A stretch of DNA of 60,000 nt from Polytrichum commune (GCA_950295325.1 OX485807.1:13669001-13729000), one strand, 5' to 3'. Shown: positions 10,688 through 23,521, numbered from the stretch's first letter. Numbers and translations are program-made. The notes: generated by a model not told the origin, from the letters alone.

Positions 10688-13600
10688 GGGTATGTAGGGT
10701 TCCATGTCACATTTTCATCCATTTTATGACGTACTTAACCATGGTCACTTCTATTTTAGGTGACCTTGTTTAAACCAAAGTGGGACCACCACTCATTTCT
10801 TAACCAATAAGGTATTTTAGGAAGCAATGGTCAAGATCATTGGTCACTGATGCAAGCATACCCTAAGTAAGGTGCTCATACCTATTAATGTGTATTGCCC
10901 CCGGTGATCCGAGGGGTAATCTCTTGCTAGCAAAGTGTTTTAAATAGGCGCAAGTCCCTTCGGGTTTTATTTTGATATGAAGGCGAACGATGCTCCAGGG
11001 TGACTTCGATCCTTGTAGAAGGTCATTAAGACTTGAGTAGGGAGACAAATTTTCTTGCCCAAGGGTGTTGCCCCTTGTACTGTAATAATATTATATATTT
11101 AATAAAATGGGCAACAACCTAAACATGCTCTGAAGATGGCATTCAATTTCAATATGTGAGACTACCATCATCAAGTCAATGAACATTGACCCCCTTTAGA
11201 AGAGCCATATGAACTTCAAATTTGAAAAATCGAAATTTCACATTTATGTATTCCAATATGTTTCAACCAAGGGTCAACATCCATCCCATCATTTCATTTT
11301 TTTTTAAAACAAGATTTTCACTAGTTGCCCCAACTTGATAACTTCAACTTTGCAACCGATGGATCTTCTAAGACTTGGTTGGAATGATGATATATTTATT
11401 CCCACACCTTCATTACGAAGTTGGTTTCTACATGCAAGTGACCGGTCAAAACAAATATTGAGCTCGAATACCCTCAACATCAAGGGTTGTATGAAAATTT
11501 CAAGTTCATTGAAATGTACCCCACAAGACAATAATTTCAAGTTCATTGAAATGCACTTGCTTTTTGAATCTCTCAATGACTCTTAATCTTTTAGGTTTGA
11601 TATATGTTGTTCACATGATGAAATAACCCAACGTTTCTCAATGTATAGTTGAAATTATGATTGATGTTTGATAGAAGATCGAGCAATTCAATGAAAGAAC
11701 ATGCTTCTAGATTGATCGATGGAACTACTGTAGGTTGATAGCCAGTCTGGCACAACTGTACATGTGGCAAATAATTATTTAAGTGTCAAAAATCAATCAA
11801 GCGTGTAAAACTATTAATCTCAAATTTTTTGACCTGCTCCTCATGACTTTTTCATAATTCCAACTAGTTCTCTTGTATGTCTTTGTCGGTATCTTTTCTA
11901 ATAACAACTTTAGATTGCATTTTTCTTTTCTTTTCTTTTCTTTTCTGTTGGAGGTGGTATTATGTTTGATTGTCTAAGTTATCTTAGTCTAAGGCACCTC
12001 CAAATAAAGTTTTATTCTTAACCCAATCAAGCTCCAAAATTTTGTTCATGACACATTTTCTCTTCAAACCTCCTCAATTCTTGAACATGCATGTTGAACT
12101 TTATTCGTATCTTTTGCACAAAATTTTCAAATCACAAAGTTATTCTTAGACGTAGTATTTTGTTTCATGTACTTCCTCTAGTTGGGAACAATTCCAAATA
12201 AAGTGCATCTTCTATGTGGAATTGAGGTCCAAAAATTTATTAAAGGACCAAGCTCTTACTACATAGTATTGCAATTTCATGTTAACCATATTCTTTGCGA
12301 TGATTCAAGATAACGCATAATACAAATGTCATCTCCCACTTTCTTTGTTGTAAATGTCGTGACAACTTGTGCAAGATACTCCATGAGTATCACGGTTCAC
12401 CACTTTCAACATTGAATATCATGTGCAAGATATGTATGTTTTTGTTGTTGTTGGATGCAAGGCCTTTCACAACACCAAATTTCTTGCATGTTGAAGGTCG
12501 ATTTATTTCAATTAGACTTCACTATATTAAGTTTAAGTTTTTGACATCACTCACAAAGTCATCATGTTGGTGAATAGACTTTCAAAAGCTTTAGAATAAT
12601 CTGATGCATTTTCACCTACCTTAAGGGTGAGTTTACATAGACACCACGAATCCTTACCTACTAAATGGTAGTAAATTATACCATGCCCACACTAGGACCA
12701 ATCAATGCTCCTTGAAAGTAGGAGGAGTCCCTCTCGCTAGTGAAAGTTAATCTCTTTTTGAAATTGATTGCTACCAATACGGAATTTCTTTTGGTTCTAC
12801 TCAAAGTAACCTCGTTGGTTGTAATACAATGCAGTACGCCAATGCATACATGTCAAGAACTCCTATCAAGATGGAAACCCTCTACCTTGTGTGGACTAGT
12901 TGTTGGTCCTTGTGTGGGCATGGTATTAATCTCGTGGCCTGAGAGACATGACCCACATTCCAGAATGTTATAATTATATTCTAATAGCCCACCCACACCT
13001 ACCAGTAGTGCGGACCACTACTGAAGAATTTATACCAACATTGATTACATCTAATGGCTCTCATTGGTCAAAATGGAGCTAAATGTGGCCCTTGTTAGTA
13101 AGAGCCATTCGCTGATTGCCCATACCAACAAGCGTGGACACGCTATTAGTCACCGCGTGTTTAAGAAGTGAAATTGTAGGGGAATTCTTGATGGCCACGG
13201 CACATGGAACATTTAGACAAAGGCTAAACCGCAAGCTAGTCTAATGATTGGGCAAGGATCAAACCCTAATCAAAAGTCTATGGGATGGTTCATAATGGAG
13301 GCTGACACACCAACCCCGACAATGCCCATGTAAGTTATCCTTTATGGGTAAATGTAGGAGCACTTGTCATTCATGGCCGGGACCAACCTCCATAATGTAA
13401 AGGCCTTGGTACCTCGTGCATGTAAGCACCACACACACTTCGTACCAACTTACGGAATCACCCTTCAAAAGATCCTCGATATTCAATTCCAAAACAAAAT
13501 AAAACTATACATATATATACGTATATCGAATTCTTTTGGATTTTGTTATAGTGGAATGAACAAGGTGTAACAATGCCTATTCAACTTATTTGCACCATTA

Positions 13601-16600
13601 GGTACGTGGGCCCGGGGAAAAGGAGAGAATTGTGTCGACATCATAGTTTTGGATGTGTCGATTCCTTGGTGTACCAAAATTCGACATTGAATGGTAACTC
13701 CAAAGCATCGGCACGGTCACATGTTTGTAACTTCATGCCTCCCCCATTGTGCACATAAAAGCAAAAAGAAAACGAAACGTCAACTTTATCTTGTTGTTTT
13801 GATGTGATTGAATGCCCGTTCGACCTATCCCCATTTATTGTGCACAAGTTGTTCATGGAAAGGGAATGACTCGTACGTACTAGCTCACTTTTGTCATTGA
13901 GGTGGAATGAATGTCGAGGGACGGCCAAACGTCTTATCATGCGTCCTGGGTAACCATGATCAACATAATACTAACAGGCTCACATTCACACAAGTTAAAG
14001 ATGCAACCGTTGTTTTCTCTTCTTTCTTTTTTCTTTTCTTTGGAATGTTTGCTTCTTGCAATTGCTAGGCTATCTTAGTGTGGGTTTATAACGTGGTCCA
14101 AGATCAAAGAAACTCTTAAATCAAGCAATCCTATTAGTCACAAGCAAATTATGGACCCAAGCATTATGCACTAGGGTGCATGAAGTTGGGACATTGTGAG
14201 ATTGTATGTATGCAGTTTTATCATAGGGCCCTATGGTAGATATGGCATGGATTGATCCTAGATGTGAAACTAAGTCTCATGTTGTCAACATGTTTATGCT
14301 ACGTGTAAAACGTATTAAGAATGGAAAATGAATGTCTTCATCGGAAGGGTTACATTGTTCTTCCAACAAATGCTTTGTTTTGCAATGTGCATGTATCGAC
14401 AAAGCAAACGATGATCCAACTTCCATTATTATTTAAAATTTTGAATTTGTTCAAATCCACTTCTTAGGTTTAGAGACTCAACTGGTACAAAAAAACAAAG
14501 AATATCTTCAAAGGCATGTATCGTATTCATACTAAAAAGAGTGTAAAATCCCCATTATATATGGTTAAGCAATATTAAAAAGGTGACACTAGTCCAACAT
14601 TGTTTATATCCTCATTCATGAGAAAGAGATGATGCCAACCCTTGTTGACATGAATTGAGGATGCTTCACCCTTGACCAAGCCTTGTTTATGATAAATACA
14701 CCATTTAAAACCCTTGAAAGCTCGGAGGGCACACACATTGGATCACGTGTGGATTATATTGTTTTTTCCTTACAACCTATTTTGGAGCCCTCTTACAATA
14801 GTTAACCATGGATAGTGGTTTAAAATTCACATTCCATGGAGATAAACCTTTTGACATTAAAGTCTCTCAAAGAGGGACACACTCATGGCCTTGACCTTTC
14901 TTCGAAATATTCTCATGCTCAAATCCCATCATGTGTGAGAGTCTATTTTGAATGCTGGTGAAACTCCTTGGACTTGAGTTCTCTTACCATCCCAAAATCT
15001 TTGAGAAAATTGTAGGATCTACAGTAGGGTTTGCCCGTGTCGCATGTCACTCTACATCCCTAAATGACCTATGCAAGGCGAGTTTGGCACAACCATCCTA
15101 GTATGATAATCTGAAAATCAAATTTCAGCCAGCCGACACAACTCTCTGAACATATTTGCCCTTAACAAAGCTGAAAGGTCATTATGGTGAAGTTCTCAAA
15201 CCCCATATTTTAGCAACTCGACGGGATATTGATCCCGATATTTTATGCATAACTTTGTTGTCATTAAACTCCATATAATCAATTTGAAAGCAACTTCATC
15301 CAACGAGGGTAATACTCCTTGAATTGCAATTGAAAACTCCATTGCGAGAGTAGGAAAAGGAAATAGAGCGTGCCCTCCATGGTGCCCATTTACACTTAGA
15401 CACTTATGGGCGGGGATGTCCGTTTGTAGCTTGATTTGACGCGTTGGATGCAAGTGGAGTCTTGACTTGATACTAAATAAATTTCATTGTGCAAGTAATG
15501 GACCCATGGTACCACGTTTTGCCATCCACCGAACTAAAATTGAGGTGGATGTTGGGTTTTTAATGATTGTGGAGGGATGCCCCTCTTGATGGCCCTTGCG
15601 TGTGACACGTGTCTCCTTCGTATTCGTCCAATATTGAGACCCGTTGGCTCACATCGGCATCATTGGACCCCTTGTCCTTGGGTGTGTTTTTGAGGCTAGA
15701 GTCGGTGTGCGCATCGATGATAAGTTGAATGATGATGGCATGCACATGTCCTTCACATTCTACACGGTGCATCGCCAAACGGTCTTCTATAGAGGGGCTC
15801 ATGGTCATGGACCATGAGGTTGTCCCATGTGAGAGGATATTTTTCCATGGTCACACTCCCATGGTCCGTTTTTCAAAAACAATATTTTGAAAGTCTTTAG
15901 GTTCTTGACTAGGGGTAAATTGAACGTGGATCGAGAGAAGTGACCGTGCACCAAAAAAATGGATGTGTTGGTTTTTTGAATATATGTCCAAAAAGGGCAG
16001 TTTTGGGATTTTTCTTCATGTTTGACCTTCTTCCCATTCTTCTTCCTTTCTTTCCTCGTACCTATGGAAATGGTTGGAGGAAAAAGAAAACACGATTACA
16101 AATATACATTAAAACGTCATTTCTTTGCCATGGTCTCTTGACATTTGTAGCGAGATGACCTTTTTTGCTTCTCCCACGGCAAAACTTGTTGGACATTGAC
16201 AATGGATGAATGCTTGCATGAAAACAAGCCTTTTTGGGGACCTCAAGTTCCATGGTCACTCTTACATTCTTTTTTCTTTCTTGATGTATACCAAAGTGGT
16301 CCCGGGATGAGTTCAATGGTCATCACATATTTTAGAGGAGTGAGGGGTGACTTCATGATTCATGATGTAAACAACCCCAAAAAACCATGTAATTGGTGAG
16401 GCATCTAATCTATGGATGAAGCAAGGAATCCTTGAGGGGAAGATGAGCCTTCCCATTTATGCCACGCCATGTATTGACATGCGCATTGCATTCAATTGTC
16501 CTACACAAGTTTAAGTGGAGTTCAAACTTTAATACATCAATCAATATTAAATTAACATAACAATACTAAGTTTCATGTTCCCTTGGCCATTCCAAATGAA

Positions 16601-16894
16601 AGAGGTGTCATATTTCATGGAAAACTTTAACACTAACAAAGACTTGCAAACTCTAACAAACACTTGTAATACCATATTTTCCGGACACATGGAAACTATG
16701 AAGAGACACTATGGAATAGCAAGGAGGTGATTGTGCACATGCAAGGAGAGGCAAAGGCAACTACAATGGACGGCTCAGATGACAAGGAGTGGGTGCCTCC
16801 ATTCCTTGACAATCGCATGCTTGAGCTACAAGCTTGATTGTGCTATGCTTATGCTCTCCAATCCTTAGTGCAAGTGTTTTTTTGTTGTAGGTAC
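8352..16894. other. Long intergenic stretch, no gene recognised
   Basis: I find no gene in these 8.5 kb. Visible items are a small foldback near 8355-8425 (CGCTTCACATTATA / TATAGTGAAGCAG), a G-tract at 10170-10198, (CT)n at 10652-10686, (TTTTC)n at about 11927-11946, and a short direct repeat TTCAAGTTCATTGAAATG at about 11499 and 11537. A lone MITE-like right end (GTGTAAAGTGGAC then TTA) sits near 10323-10340. The open frames in this stretch, up to about 100 codons, show no recognisable domain. Confidence 0.5.
10652..10686. repeat. (CT)n microsatellite
   Basis: Uninterrupted CT dinucleotides over about 35 bp. Confidence 0.95.
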
Positions 16895-16897
16895 TAA

Positions 16898-17424
16898 GGG
16901 CCGCTTTACACCTAGAGGCCGGGCCAATTCCCCTTGAGGCCGATTGCATGATATTTCAGCCCCTTTTGGGTTGGAGGCCAGCCTCAACTACACATTATAA
17001 TAAGATTATAATGGGGGTCAATTTTCCCATTTGTAAAGGCCTTAGGGCCAAGAAGCTAGGCCGATTCAATAAGTCTAGCATAATCCAACGGATCTAGCAT
17101 GATCTAGCATAGAGCCCTTCATATTTCCACATAATCCAATGGATGTGGTTCGCTAAAAAATCATATGTTATTTTTATAAATTATTGAAATTTGGCATTGG
17201 TCCCGAGGCCAAGAATTGGCCTTCCATTTTGGGTGCACACAATTCAATGAGCTCAGGCCGTGTCATACCATGCATTTTTTGATTAGAAAATTCATACCAC
17301 CAAATCGGCCCGGTTCTAGGTGTAAAGAGGTTGGGGTCGATTTTAGCCTTTTGGCCAATCACAAGTGAGGATTTCAAGCCACTTACACAACGAATTGGCC
17401 CGGCCTCTAGGTGTAAAGCGGCCC
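16898..17424. mobile_element. Tourist/PIF-Harbinger-like MITE with perfect 33-bp TIRs
   Basis: The left terminus at 16898-16930 and the right terminus at 17392-17424 are perfect 33-bp inverted repeats starting GGGCCGCTTTACACCTAGAG. The flanks carry a 3-bp duplication TAA (16895-16897 and 17425-17427). A 3-bp TWA duplication and GGGCC ends are the hallmarks of PIF/Harbinger-derived MITEs. The interior (527 bp total) holds further partial copies of the terminus (for example near 17306-17330) and no transposase. The intact TIR suggests fairly recent activity. Confidence 0.9.
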
Positions 17425-17536
17425 TAAGTTCATCCTTGTAGCATGCCTCTATGAGTCCACCATGATGATAGAAATTAAGGGAAGATAATGCAAATGACAA
17501 AAACACAATTAGTACATGCATGGGCGAAGGTAAAAA

Positions 17537-17562
17537 ATGTATATATATATATATATATATCC
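17537..17562. repeat. (TA)n microsatellite
   Basis: Run of TA dinucleotides after GTA, about 24 bp. Confidence 0.9.
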
Positions 17563-17889
17563 CTTGTTTTTGTACCAATGCCAAAGAGATCTTGAATATA
17601 TATGTAACTCTTTGTTCCCTCAACCCCATGTCCGTCATGCATATTTGTTTCATTAGAAGATACAACATGTCATATATGGGAGTGGTAGCATGCATGTGAT
17701 TGTTGATGGCATGTGCGAGTTAAATGGCTTGTTTGTGGGAGTTGTTGGGTCTACCACATGGCAACCCCTAGTCAATCCAACCAAAGACTTCAAGCCAACC
17801 CCTTCTTTTGTTGTTTGCATTTCCCACTTATCAATGTGCTTCTTGATACTAGGATTAGGAGCTCTCCTTGTGTATCTTCTCCACATGAT

Positions 17890-18501
17890 TTTGAGGTTTG
17901 TATCACCCCTACGTGGCCTAATAATCAACCCCAACCAAAACCCCTCGTGTTGACCTTTCTATATGTTGATGGTCTATTTTGTAATCATTCTTCGCTTATG
18001 GTGAGATAGAAGGCCATTATGCGTTTTAATGCACGCAATAATCTTGGAAAGGATAAGATATAGGAGCTCAAAGTTTGTCCATGGTTACGGGAATTTATGT
18101 CACTATTTTCACAAAAATTCCATGTCATTGTGTGGTCATCTGTGGAAGATGCCGTCCTTTACAACGTGTTTCGACGCCTACTTGTAGAGAGCATCATTTG
18201 TAGACTGACATTTATGTGGGGCATATTGAATTGCACGAATATGAATGGGTTCATTAGTAAAGACGTGCATTTCCTCCTTAAAGAGCAAGCCCTCTTTAGG
18301 CACCACACAATTTTGTTTCATTGCAGGGAGGGACAAATCTTGTTTGTCGTTGATCAACCTAACAAACACATGAGGAACAAGGCCTTAGAGTGTTACTACT
18401 TCCCCCACACTTGGCCTAGTCTTAGAATTATAGAGAATATCACCACCGCTTGTTACCTCTACATTGAGAAACTTATACATGCACACAATTTTCATTTGTA
18501 A
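17890..18501 (+). pseudogene. FCP1/NIF-like (HAD phosphatase) coding fragment, probably broken
   Basis: Two pieces read in one direction. Near 17930-18009 is a segment like the HAD motif I strand (KPLVLTFLYVDGLFCN), ending at a TAG. From about 18064 to 18501 an open stretch continues with WLREFMSLFSQKFHVIVWSS, LNCTNMNG, HFLLKE, ILFVVDQPNKHMRN and FPHTWPSLR. This order matches plant FCP1-homology (NLI-interacting-factor-like) proteins: DxDG/DxNG box, the REF...WSS strand, the C-T-x-M-N-G segment, the LLKE helix, the DDSPxK box and the PPTW segment. Key residues are changed: the nucleophile box reads YVDG and the second acidic box reads VDQP. The first piece could be joined by a short intron (GT at about 17998, AG before 18064). 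Because of the lost Asp residues I call it a pseudogene or degenerate copy; the family assignment is from memory of the motif pattern. Confidence 0.5.
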
Positions 18502-19077
18502 TTGGGACATTTATGATCAACGACTAATTGCCAAACTCAACAGAATCTCATGACACATTGAGCGAATAATTTCCAACTTCTTTATGTTCATGTTTTGATT
18601 TATGTATTTTTGTTACCACCGTGGACCAGGAAGTCTCCAAATCCAACATTCCTATGAATTATTCTTTATTTATTTAATTGCACTGACACACTCTAGTTTC
18701 TAATTTCCTTTTGTATCGAGTGTCCAGGTGTGTGGCATTGTCAAACACCAAATTTTTGAAACCCATGAAATTCCCAAAGAAATGTGTGGATTTGTGACCC
18801 ACGAAGATATTGAATATGACTCCAATGATGCTTATAGCCTAAGGCAAATCATTGTAGCCAATTCTTCTTTGCCACAATGCAGGAGACTACGTGTGAAGCG
18901 ATGTCTACAACTTGCGGGAGGTGGTTTGACTTTTCATTTAGTAAAAATTCTTTTAAAATTTATCAACTTCATCATTATATTGATTGAAGCCAACATCTTT
19001 TGTTTTCTCCCTTTGCAAGTTCAACCAACTCATCGCCTTTTGAATAATAAAATAATAAAAATACGTATGTATAAAAA
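18502..19077. other. Intergenic; possible orphan exon, not recognised
   Basis: An open stretch from 18728 (after a pyrimidine-rich run ending in CAG) reads VCGIVKHQIFETHEIPKEM... and stays open past the 3' end of the LINE fragment. I recognise no family in it. It could be a downstream exon of the FCP1-like remnant or chance. Confidence 0.25.
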
Positions 19078-20815
19078 ATACCGGCATGAATGTGAGCCCA
19101 TTGGCCTTGTGTTGATCATGGTGTGTTGTGATGTTGCATAAGGTTTATGCCTCCTTTGGGAGGTGGGCTCTAGTGGTGTAGTAGTTATCTTTTCTCTTTA
19201 TGGTGGGGGGACATGTGTTTGTTTGTTGTCTAGTTTTCTTTTATTCATGATTAGATTGGTAAGGTATTTGATGGCATTTTGGAGTATGTCTTTCACGAGG
19301 GTTTTTATGCTAGTTTTAGGGATTTTAAGTTTGGTCAATTTCTCTATAGAGTGTTCGTGTATGGCTCCTCTTACTCCGGCCGTGATGGTGACGAGGGGGT
19401 TGGTCTTCCATCCATTGCTTTGTGTGGTGTTAATTAGTGGGTCATATTTGGTGTGCTTTTGTGTGATGGTTTGGTCGGGGAATCTGTCGTGGCAATATGT
19501 GAATTCGATGACTTGGACTGTGTGTGGGGGGGAGGGTGTTATAGGTGTTTGTGTGTGGTTTGGGGCTCCAATTATGCATAGGATGTATGGTCTAAGTTTG
19601 GCATGACATCTACATGGTGGTTGTGGGCATGTACAATTAAGCAACTAGTATGGGATTGTTTGGTCGGGGGGTTTATTGTTAATTTTTCCGGCGTTGGTTA
19701 GTGTGATGAAATGAGTGTTTTTATTGGCTTGTATTGTATGGGCAATGAGGTGTACTGCTTTATCGTGTCTTGCAATCTTAGGCCTTTTAGATATGGGTTT
19801 TCACACGTTGAGAGGAGGTGTGGCCATATGTCCCTCCCGTTTTTGTGACATAGTGTGCAGTGGGGATTTTGGTGTGTGAGAGGCCAAAATCTATTTTTCC
19901 TATGGCTGCCCATGTATTTAGCATATCTAAATTTTAAGGTTTGGGAGATCTATGCATCTGTTATTTATTTTATTTTATTTTTCCAAAAGTGGTTGGAGAA
20001 TTTTTGGTTTATTTGGTCGTTTGATAACGATTTGTCTGCGTATGGGGATTTGTGTTTGGCTAGTGTTGTCTCACGGGTTCCGTGTTCTTTTGTTATGATT
20101 GTGCGGAGGTTGCGGATGGCCCCATCATGCGTGGCGGTAGGGCAGCTGGCTAGCCAGTAGGGGCTAGGGTGAGCTATATGTATGTGCGGTGTAGTGGTTG
20201 GTTTTCCTTTAAAAGTCCCTTCGTTGGCAAGTGTATCAACGATTTCATGTCCGATGATGCCCAAGTGTGCACGTACTTTGTGTATATGAATTGTGAATGG
20301 GGTCCAGTAAATCTGATGTACGATGGCTCCTATGAGTAGTTTGTCTGGGTGGTGGTGTTGTGATGTTGGGTGTCTTATGTGGTTGTTCATTAAGTATATG
20401 TTGTTGAGGTTGTCTGTAAAAATATGAGTTTCTAATTGGGTGGTTTGTATGGTTTTGAGAGCGGTGAGTATTGCATGAAGACATGCTCTTAGGATGTTTT
20501 GGTACACTGGTAGTCTCTATGATATTTGAATGTTGTTGTTAGGGTTGTATATTCCAGATCCTACAATGTTTCCTTCTATTTGGCCTTCCGGGTTTGTGGA
20601 GGGTGGGATGAATGATCCGTCCGTATATATGCATTGTTGTGGATGAAATTTAAGTGGATGGATGTGATTATGTTTTGCGGGTAAAGGTGTTGTATTGGTG
20701 TTCTTGAAGGGAGGATTTGTTTTGGGGGCATTTATCCATGTTTTAGAGAATTTAACCTTGTAGTGTGTTGGTGTAGGCATGATGGGGTAGGTGTCTATGT
20801 GTGTGTTTAGAATCT
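19078..20815 (-). mobile_element. 5'-truncated LINE copy, same family as the 36-49 kb element
   Basis: On the minus strand this segment encodes the C-terminal part of LINE ORF2. In order it has an RNase H domain (CIYTDGSFIPPS near 20630, IFTDNLN, HKVRAHLG), a zinc finger (CTLC ... HLLSTC, about 19812-19860) and the C-terminal domain with EFTYCHDRF and ITAGVRGAIH (19198-19644). The 3' untranslated region follows (GAGCCCACCTCCC, hairpin, GGCTCACATTCATGCCGG). Every piece aligns with 47100-48829 of the large element in the same order, and homology ends at about 20815, so it is a typical 5'-truncated insertion. It is more decayed: the RNase H Glu is replaced (RACLHAI for RAELNAI), RPD reads RPY, and several stops interrupt it. 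Confidence 0.92.
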
Positions 20816-22272
20816 ATGTGTGTGGAGAATCTTAAAAATCATGAAGAATTATGATGATGATATACCTAGTCCCATAGATCGCAACCAAAGAATTGTGCAA
20901 TGTTATGCAACGAAATAGGTATGTTAACCTACTTAACTTACACACTGGCCGAAACGAGAGTAAAAGCCTGGTAACAAGCTCGGTAAGCTAATCAAAAGCT
21001 CTCGCTTATTATTGCACTATCTTAAAAGGGGCCCATTATATAGTGTGCTTGCATAGCTGGGCCTGCTGTGGAGCCTGTTTAGGGACTCTTCCTCCCATAC
21101 AAGGCCAGCTCATGACTCGCACTACCGCAGCTTAACTTATTATGCACCTCAGTTGCACGCCCTTCAATGCATAGCCTAGGTGTTTGGACTCGTCGTCTTC
21201 TTCGTCGTCATATTATACCTCAAACTCCGTAATATCAACCCCCATAATGTCACACACTCTCTAATATCCCGAAACCCTAGGGAACGGATGTTTGTATTTC
21301 AAATCTCACTCCTTATTGTCACATTTCTCTCCCTTATATCACAAAATTTGTCATTAATGCTAATCACACAAGAAGTCAACCCACACCCTCGCATTGCGCC
21401 ATGTGTCAATATGTAGAGCGTCACCTTATTCTTCTTCTTATTGTTATTATTATCCTTTTTCTTCTTCTTATGCCACTTGTTGAATGTTGGTGCGAGCGTC
21501 TGCCACATCGCCTGGGAAGGTCAAGCGGAGTGGACCACACGAGCGTAGGTAACGGAAGAACGAATTCCAATTATCCTCGCATCTCTTTCGTGTTATTCCA
21601 TAATGTCACATGCTGCACTAATTTTATAGTATCACGCATCCATGTTAGCCCTACAAACATCCGTAATATCCGTAATATCACGTGCACTTTGGTTGCCACA
21701 AGTGTGATACTACGGAGTTTAGAGTCTGTTATGATCAAGTCTTTCATGATTCATAAGTTCAAAGTGGCCCATTGCGGTTCGTTTACAAGCTCCGAAGAAT
21801 CATCGTGGGCCACCTCTATCTAACTAACAACAATGCATAACGTTGCTCGATATAACAAGGGTCTTCCTACATCATTAGCTACGGCCGACATTGTAGCTTG
21901 GAGTGTAGAAATCTTCAAGATGTTGTGATTATATTCTTAGGCCCATTCAACTAAAGGTATGTGATGATTCATGTCAAGTGCGCATGTACGTGAGTAACTT
22001 AAGATTGAGTGGGTTAGCTAGGGTTGGTTGCCATATATAACTTAGTTCATGCACGGTTTTGGGGATCTAGTGCCGCGTCTTGGGAGTCGCGATGACAAGT
22101 TAGGCATCGAATGGGGGAAAGGTGCAACACGCTAAGGCACGCCGTCCCATTTAATGATGAGAGGGAGGGGAATATGCTCGTATATACATGGAGAGCACGA
22201 GAAGACGGACCTCCAAGGCTCTTGCCCCCACATAGCTTGGAGGCTCGTGTTCCCAAGACAACCCCACATAAC
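20816..22272. other. Intergenic, no gene recognised
   Basis: Mixed-composition DNA with short open frames only. A pyrimidine-rich (TTCTT)n-type run lies near 21427-21470. Nothing recognisable as a gene or RNA. Confidence 0.5.
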
Positions 22273-22275
22273 TTA

Positions 22276-22780
22276 GGGCCACTTCACACACGAGAGTGAG
22301 AGCCCGTGACCATTACACTTCGAGCACTCTCATTGGTGGGAAAGGCGGAGGCGGTCCAAGTTCGCTTCACACTACGCTTGAGGGACCAACGGAGCAAGTG
22401 AATGCAAGATGGATGTAAAGTCTACATGGATACCTACATGGCGTCGAGTGGATCATGTTTCTTGGTCACTTGGATTATTTTCAAAAATCACTTCTTGGAG
22501 GTAGGCCCCACACAAAACCGGTGGGAGACCATGGCGCTCCGAACGCTCACAACCGTTGATTTATTCTATTTTATCACGTGAGTCTAGGTCCCGCGTGAAT
22601 AGACATTCATTGAAATAGCATTTGGTCGAAGGCCCGGTCGCATATGACTTCACACTACACGTGAGGGTCCGTGACCACGCTACATGATTTCGGAGGTGTG
22701 TTGGGATGGCCTTCGGACACTTTCTTTTGGGCTCTCACAATTTCATGGTCACGGCTCTTGGCTCATGTGTGAAGTGGCCC
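22276..22780. mobile_element. MITE with GGGCCACTTCACACA ends and TTA target duplication
   Basis: The left terminus from 22276 reads GGGCCACTTCACACACGAG. The inverted right terminus ending at 22780 reads, as reverse complement, GGGCCACTTCACACATGAG. Similarity continues about 36 bp inward to GTGACC. It is flanked by TTA at 22273-22275 and 22781-22783. 505 bp, no coding capacity. Internal segments (for example 22651-22680) repeat parts of the terminus. Same terminal style as the elements at 393, 16898 and 57692. Confidence 0.85.
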
Positions 22781-23136
22781 TTATTATATAGGAGCTTAGC
22801 ACAAACACCTCTCACCTACCTACTTATTTAAGTGGGCACGAGAATAGGAGCCTAGGTGTCAACCAAGCGCCACCTTGGACTATCGATTGACCTATAGGTG
22901 TCGACAAAGTTAGAAACTCAAACTTTTGAAATTAAAGATGGAAACCGTGTTTTGTTCACTCGGGATAACAACCAGTTTGTTAGGAATACTAAAGGTATAA
23001 GAGGCAGCATATATGTCTCGTTGATGTTTATATATTTCATTTTTTCCGTTTTCTTTTCTTTTCTCTCAAGGAGTTTGGTCCTCGAGACCACATGCCTTGA
23101 CCCAAAGGACAAACACTTAGATGTCCAAACACTATG

Positions 23137-23508
23137 AAGGCACCACGGGCCTTGGCTTGGTGGTTAGGGCTCATGACCCCCAATGAGGAGGTTGTGGGTT
23201 CTATTCCCCATGCCGGCGTGGTGCTCACCACCTTAGTCCACCCAACTATGATGGGGGGTCCTTGGACCTTGTTGTATGGGTACCTCAAAGCCCTTTGGGG
23301 GGATACCATGTCCGGTATCTTCAAGGCACTAGTGGCTAGCTAGGAACTAGTATAGTGTGTCACTATAGTGTCCATCCTCGAAAGGGGAGAGTAGTATTGT
23401 CCCAATGTCCCCTTGTCCAGTGGACATCGGGTCATTGGCATTACGAACGGACACTTTATTCACGCCGGCCCCTTGCTTGAAAGGGGTTGGAGTTTCTATC
23501 TATCTATC
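23137..23508 (+). mobile_element. tRNA-derived SINE with 13-bp target duplication
   Basis: A perfect 13-bp direct repeat TCCAAACACTATG lies at 23124-23136 and 23509-23521. The first 80 bp of the enclosed 372 bp look like a tRNA: GGGCCTTGGCTTGGTGGTTA (A-box region), a CTCAT...ATGAG anticodon-stem-like pair, and GTGGGTTCTATTCCCC as the B box (GGTTCRANTCC type). The body is unrelated to tRNA, and the 3' end is a short (TATC)n tail rather than poly(A). These are the defining parts of a SINE: Pol III promoter head, body, simple tail, target duplication. The perfect duplication suggests a recent insertion. Confidence 0.88.
23148..23222 (+). promoter_or_regulatory. Internal Pol III promoter (A and B boxes) of the SINE
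   Basis: The A-box-like TGGCTTGGTGGTTAGGG lies near 23154-23170 and the B-box-like GGGTTCTATTCCC near 23197-23209, at tRNA-like spacing. The B box differs from GGTTCGAATCC at two positions. Confidence 0.65.
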
Positions 23509-23521
23509 TCCAAACACTATG

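Noticed and set aside
19163-19606. 147-codon open frame on the plus strand
   Set aside because: It is the reverse shadow of the C-terminal domain of the minus-strand LINE copy; the minus frame carries the conserved motifs.
23148-23222. A functional tRNA gene
   Set aside because: The acceptor stem does not close and the sequence sits inside a unit bounded by a 13-bp direct repeat, so it is the head of a SINE.
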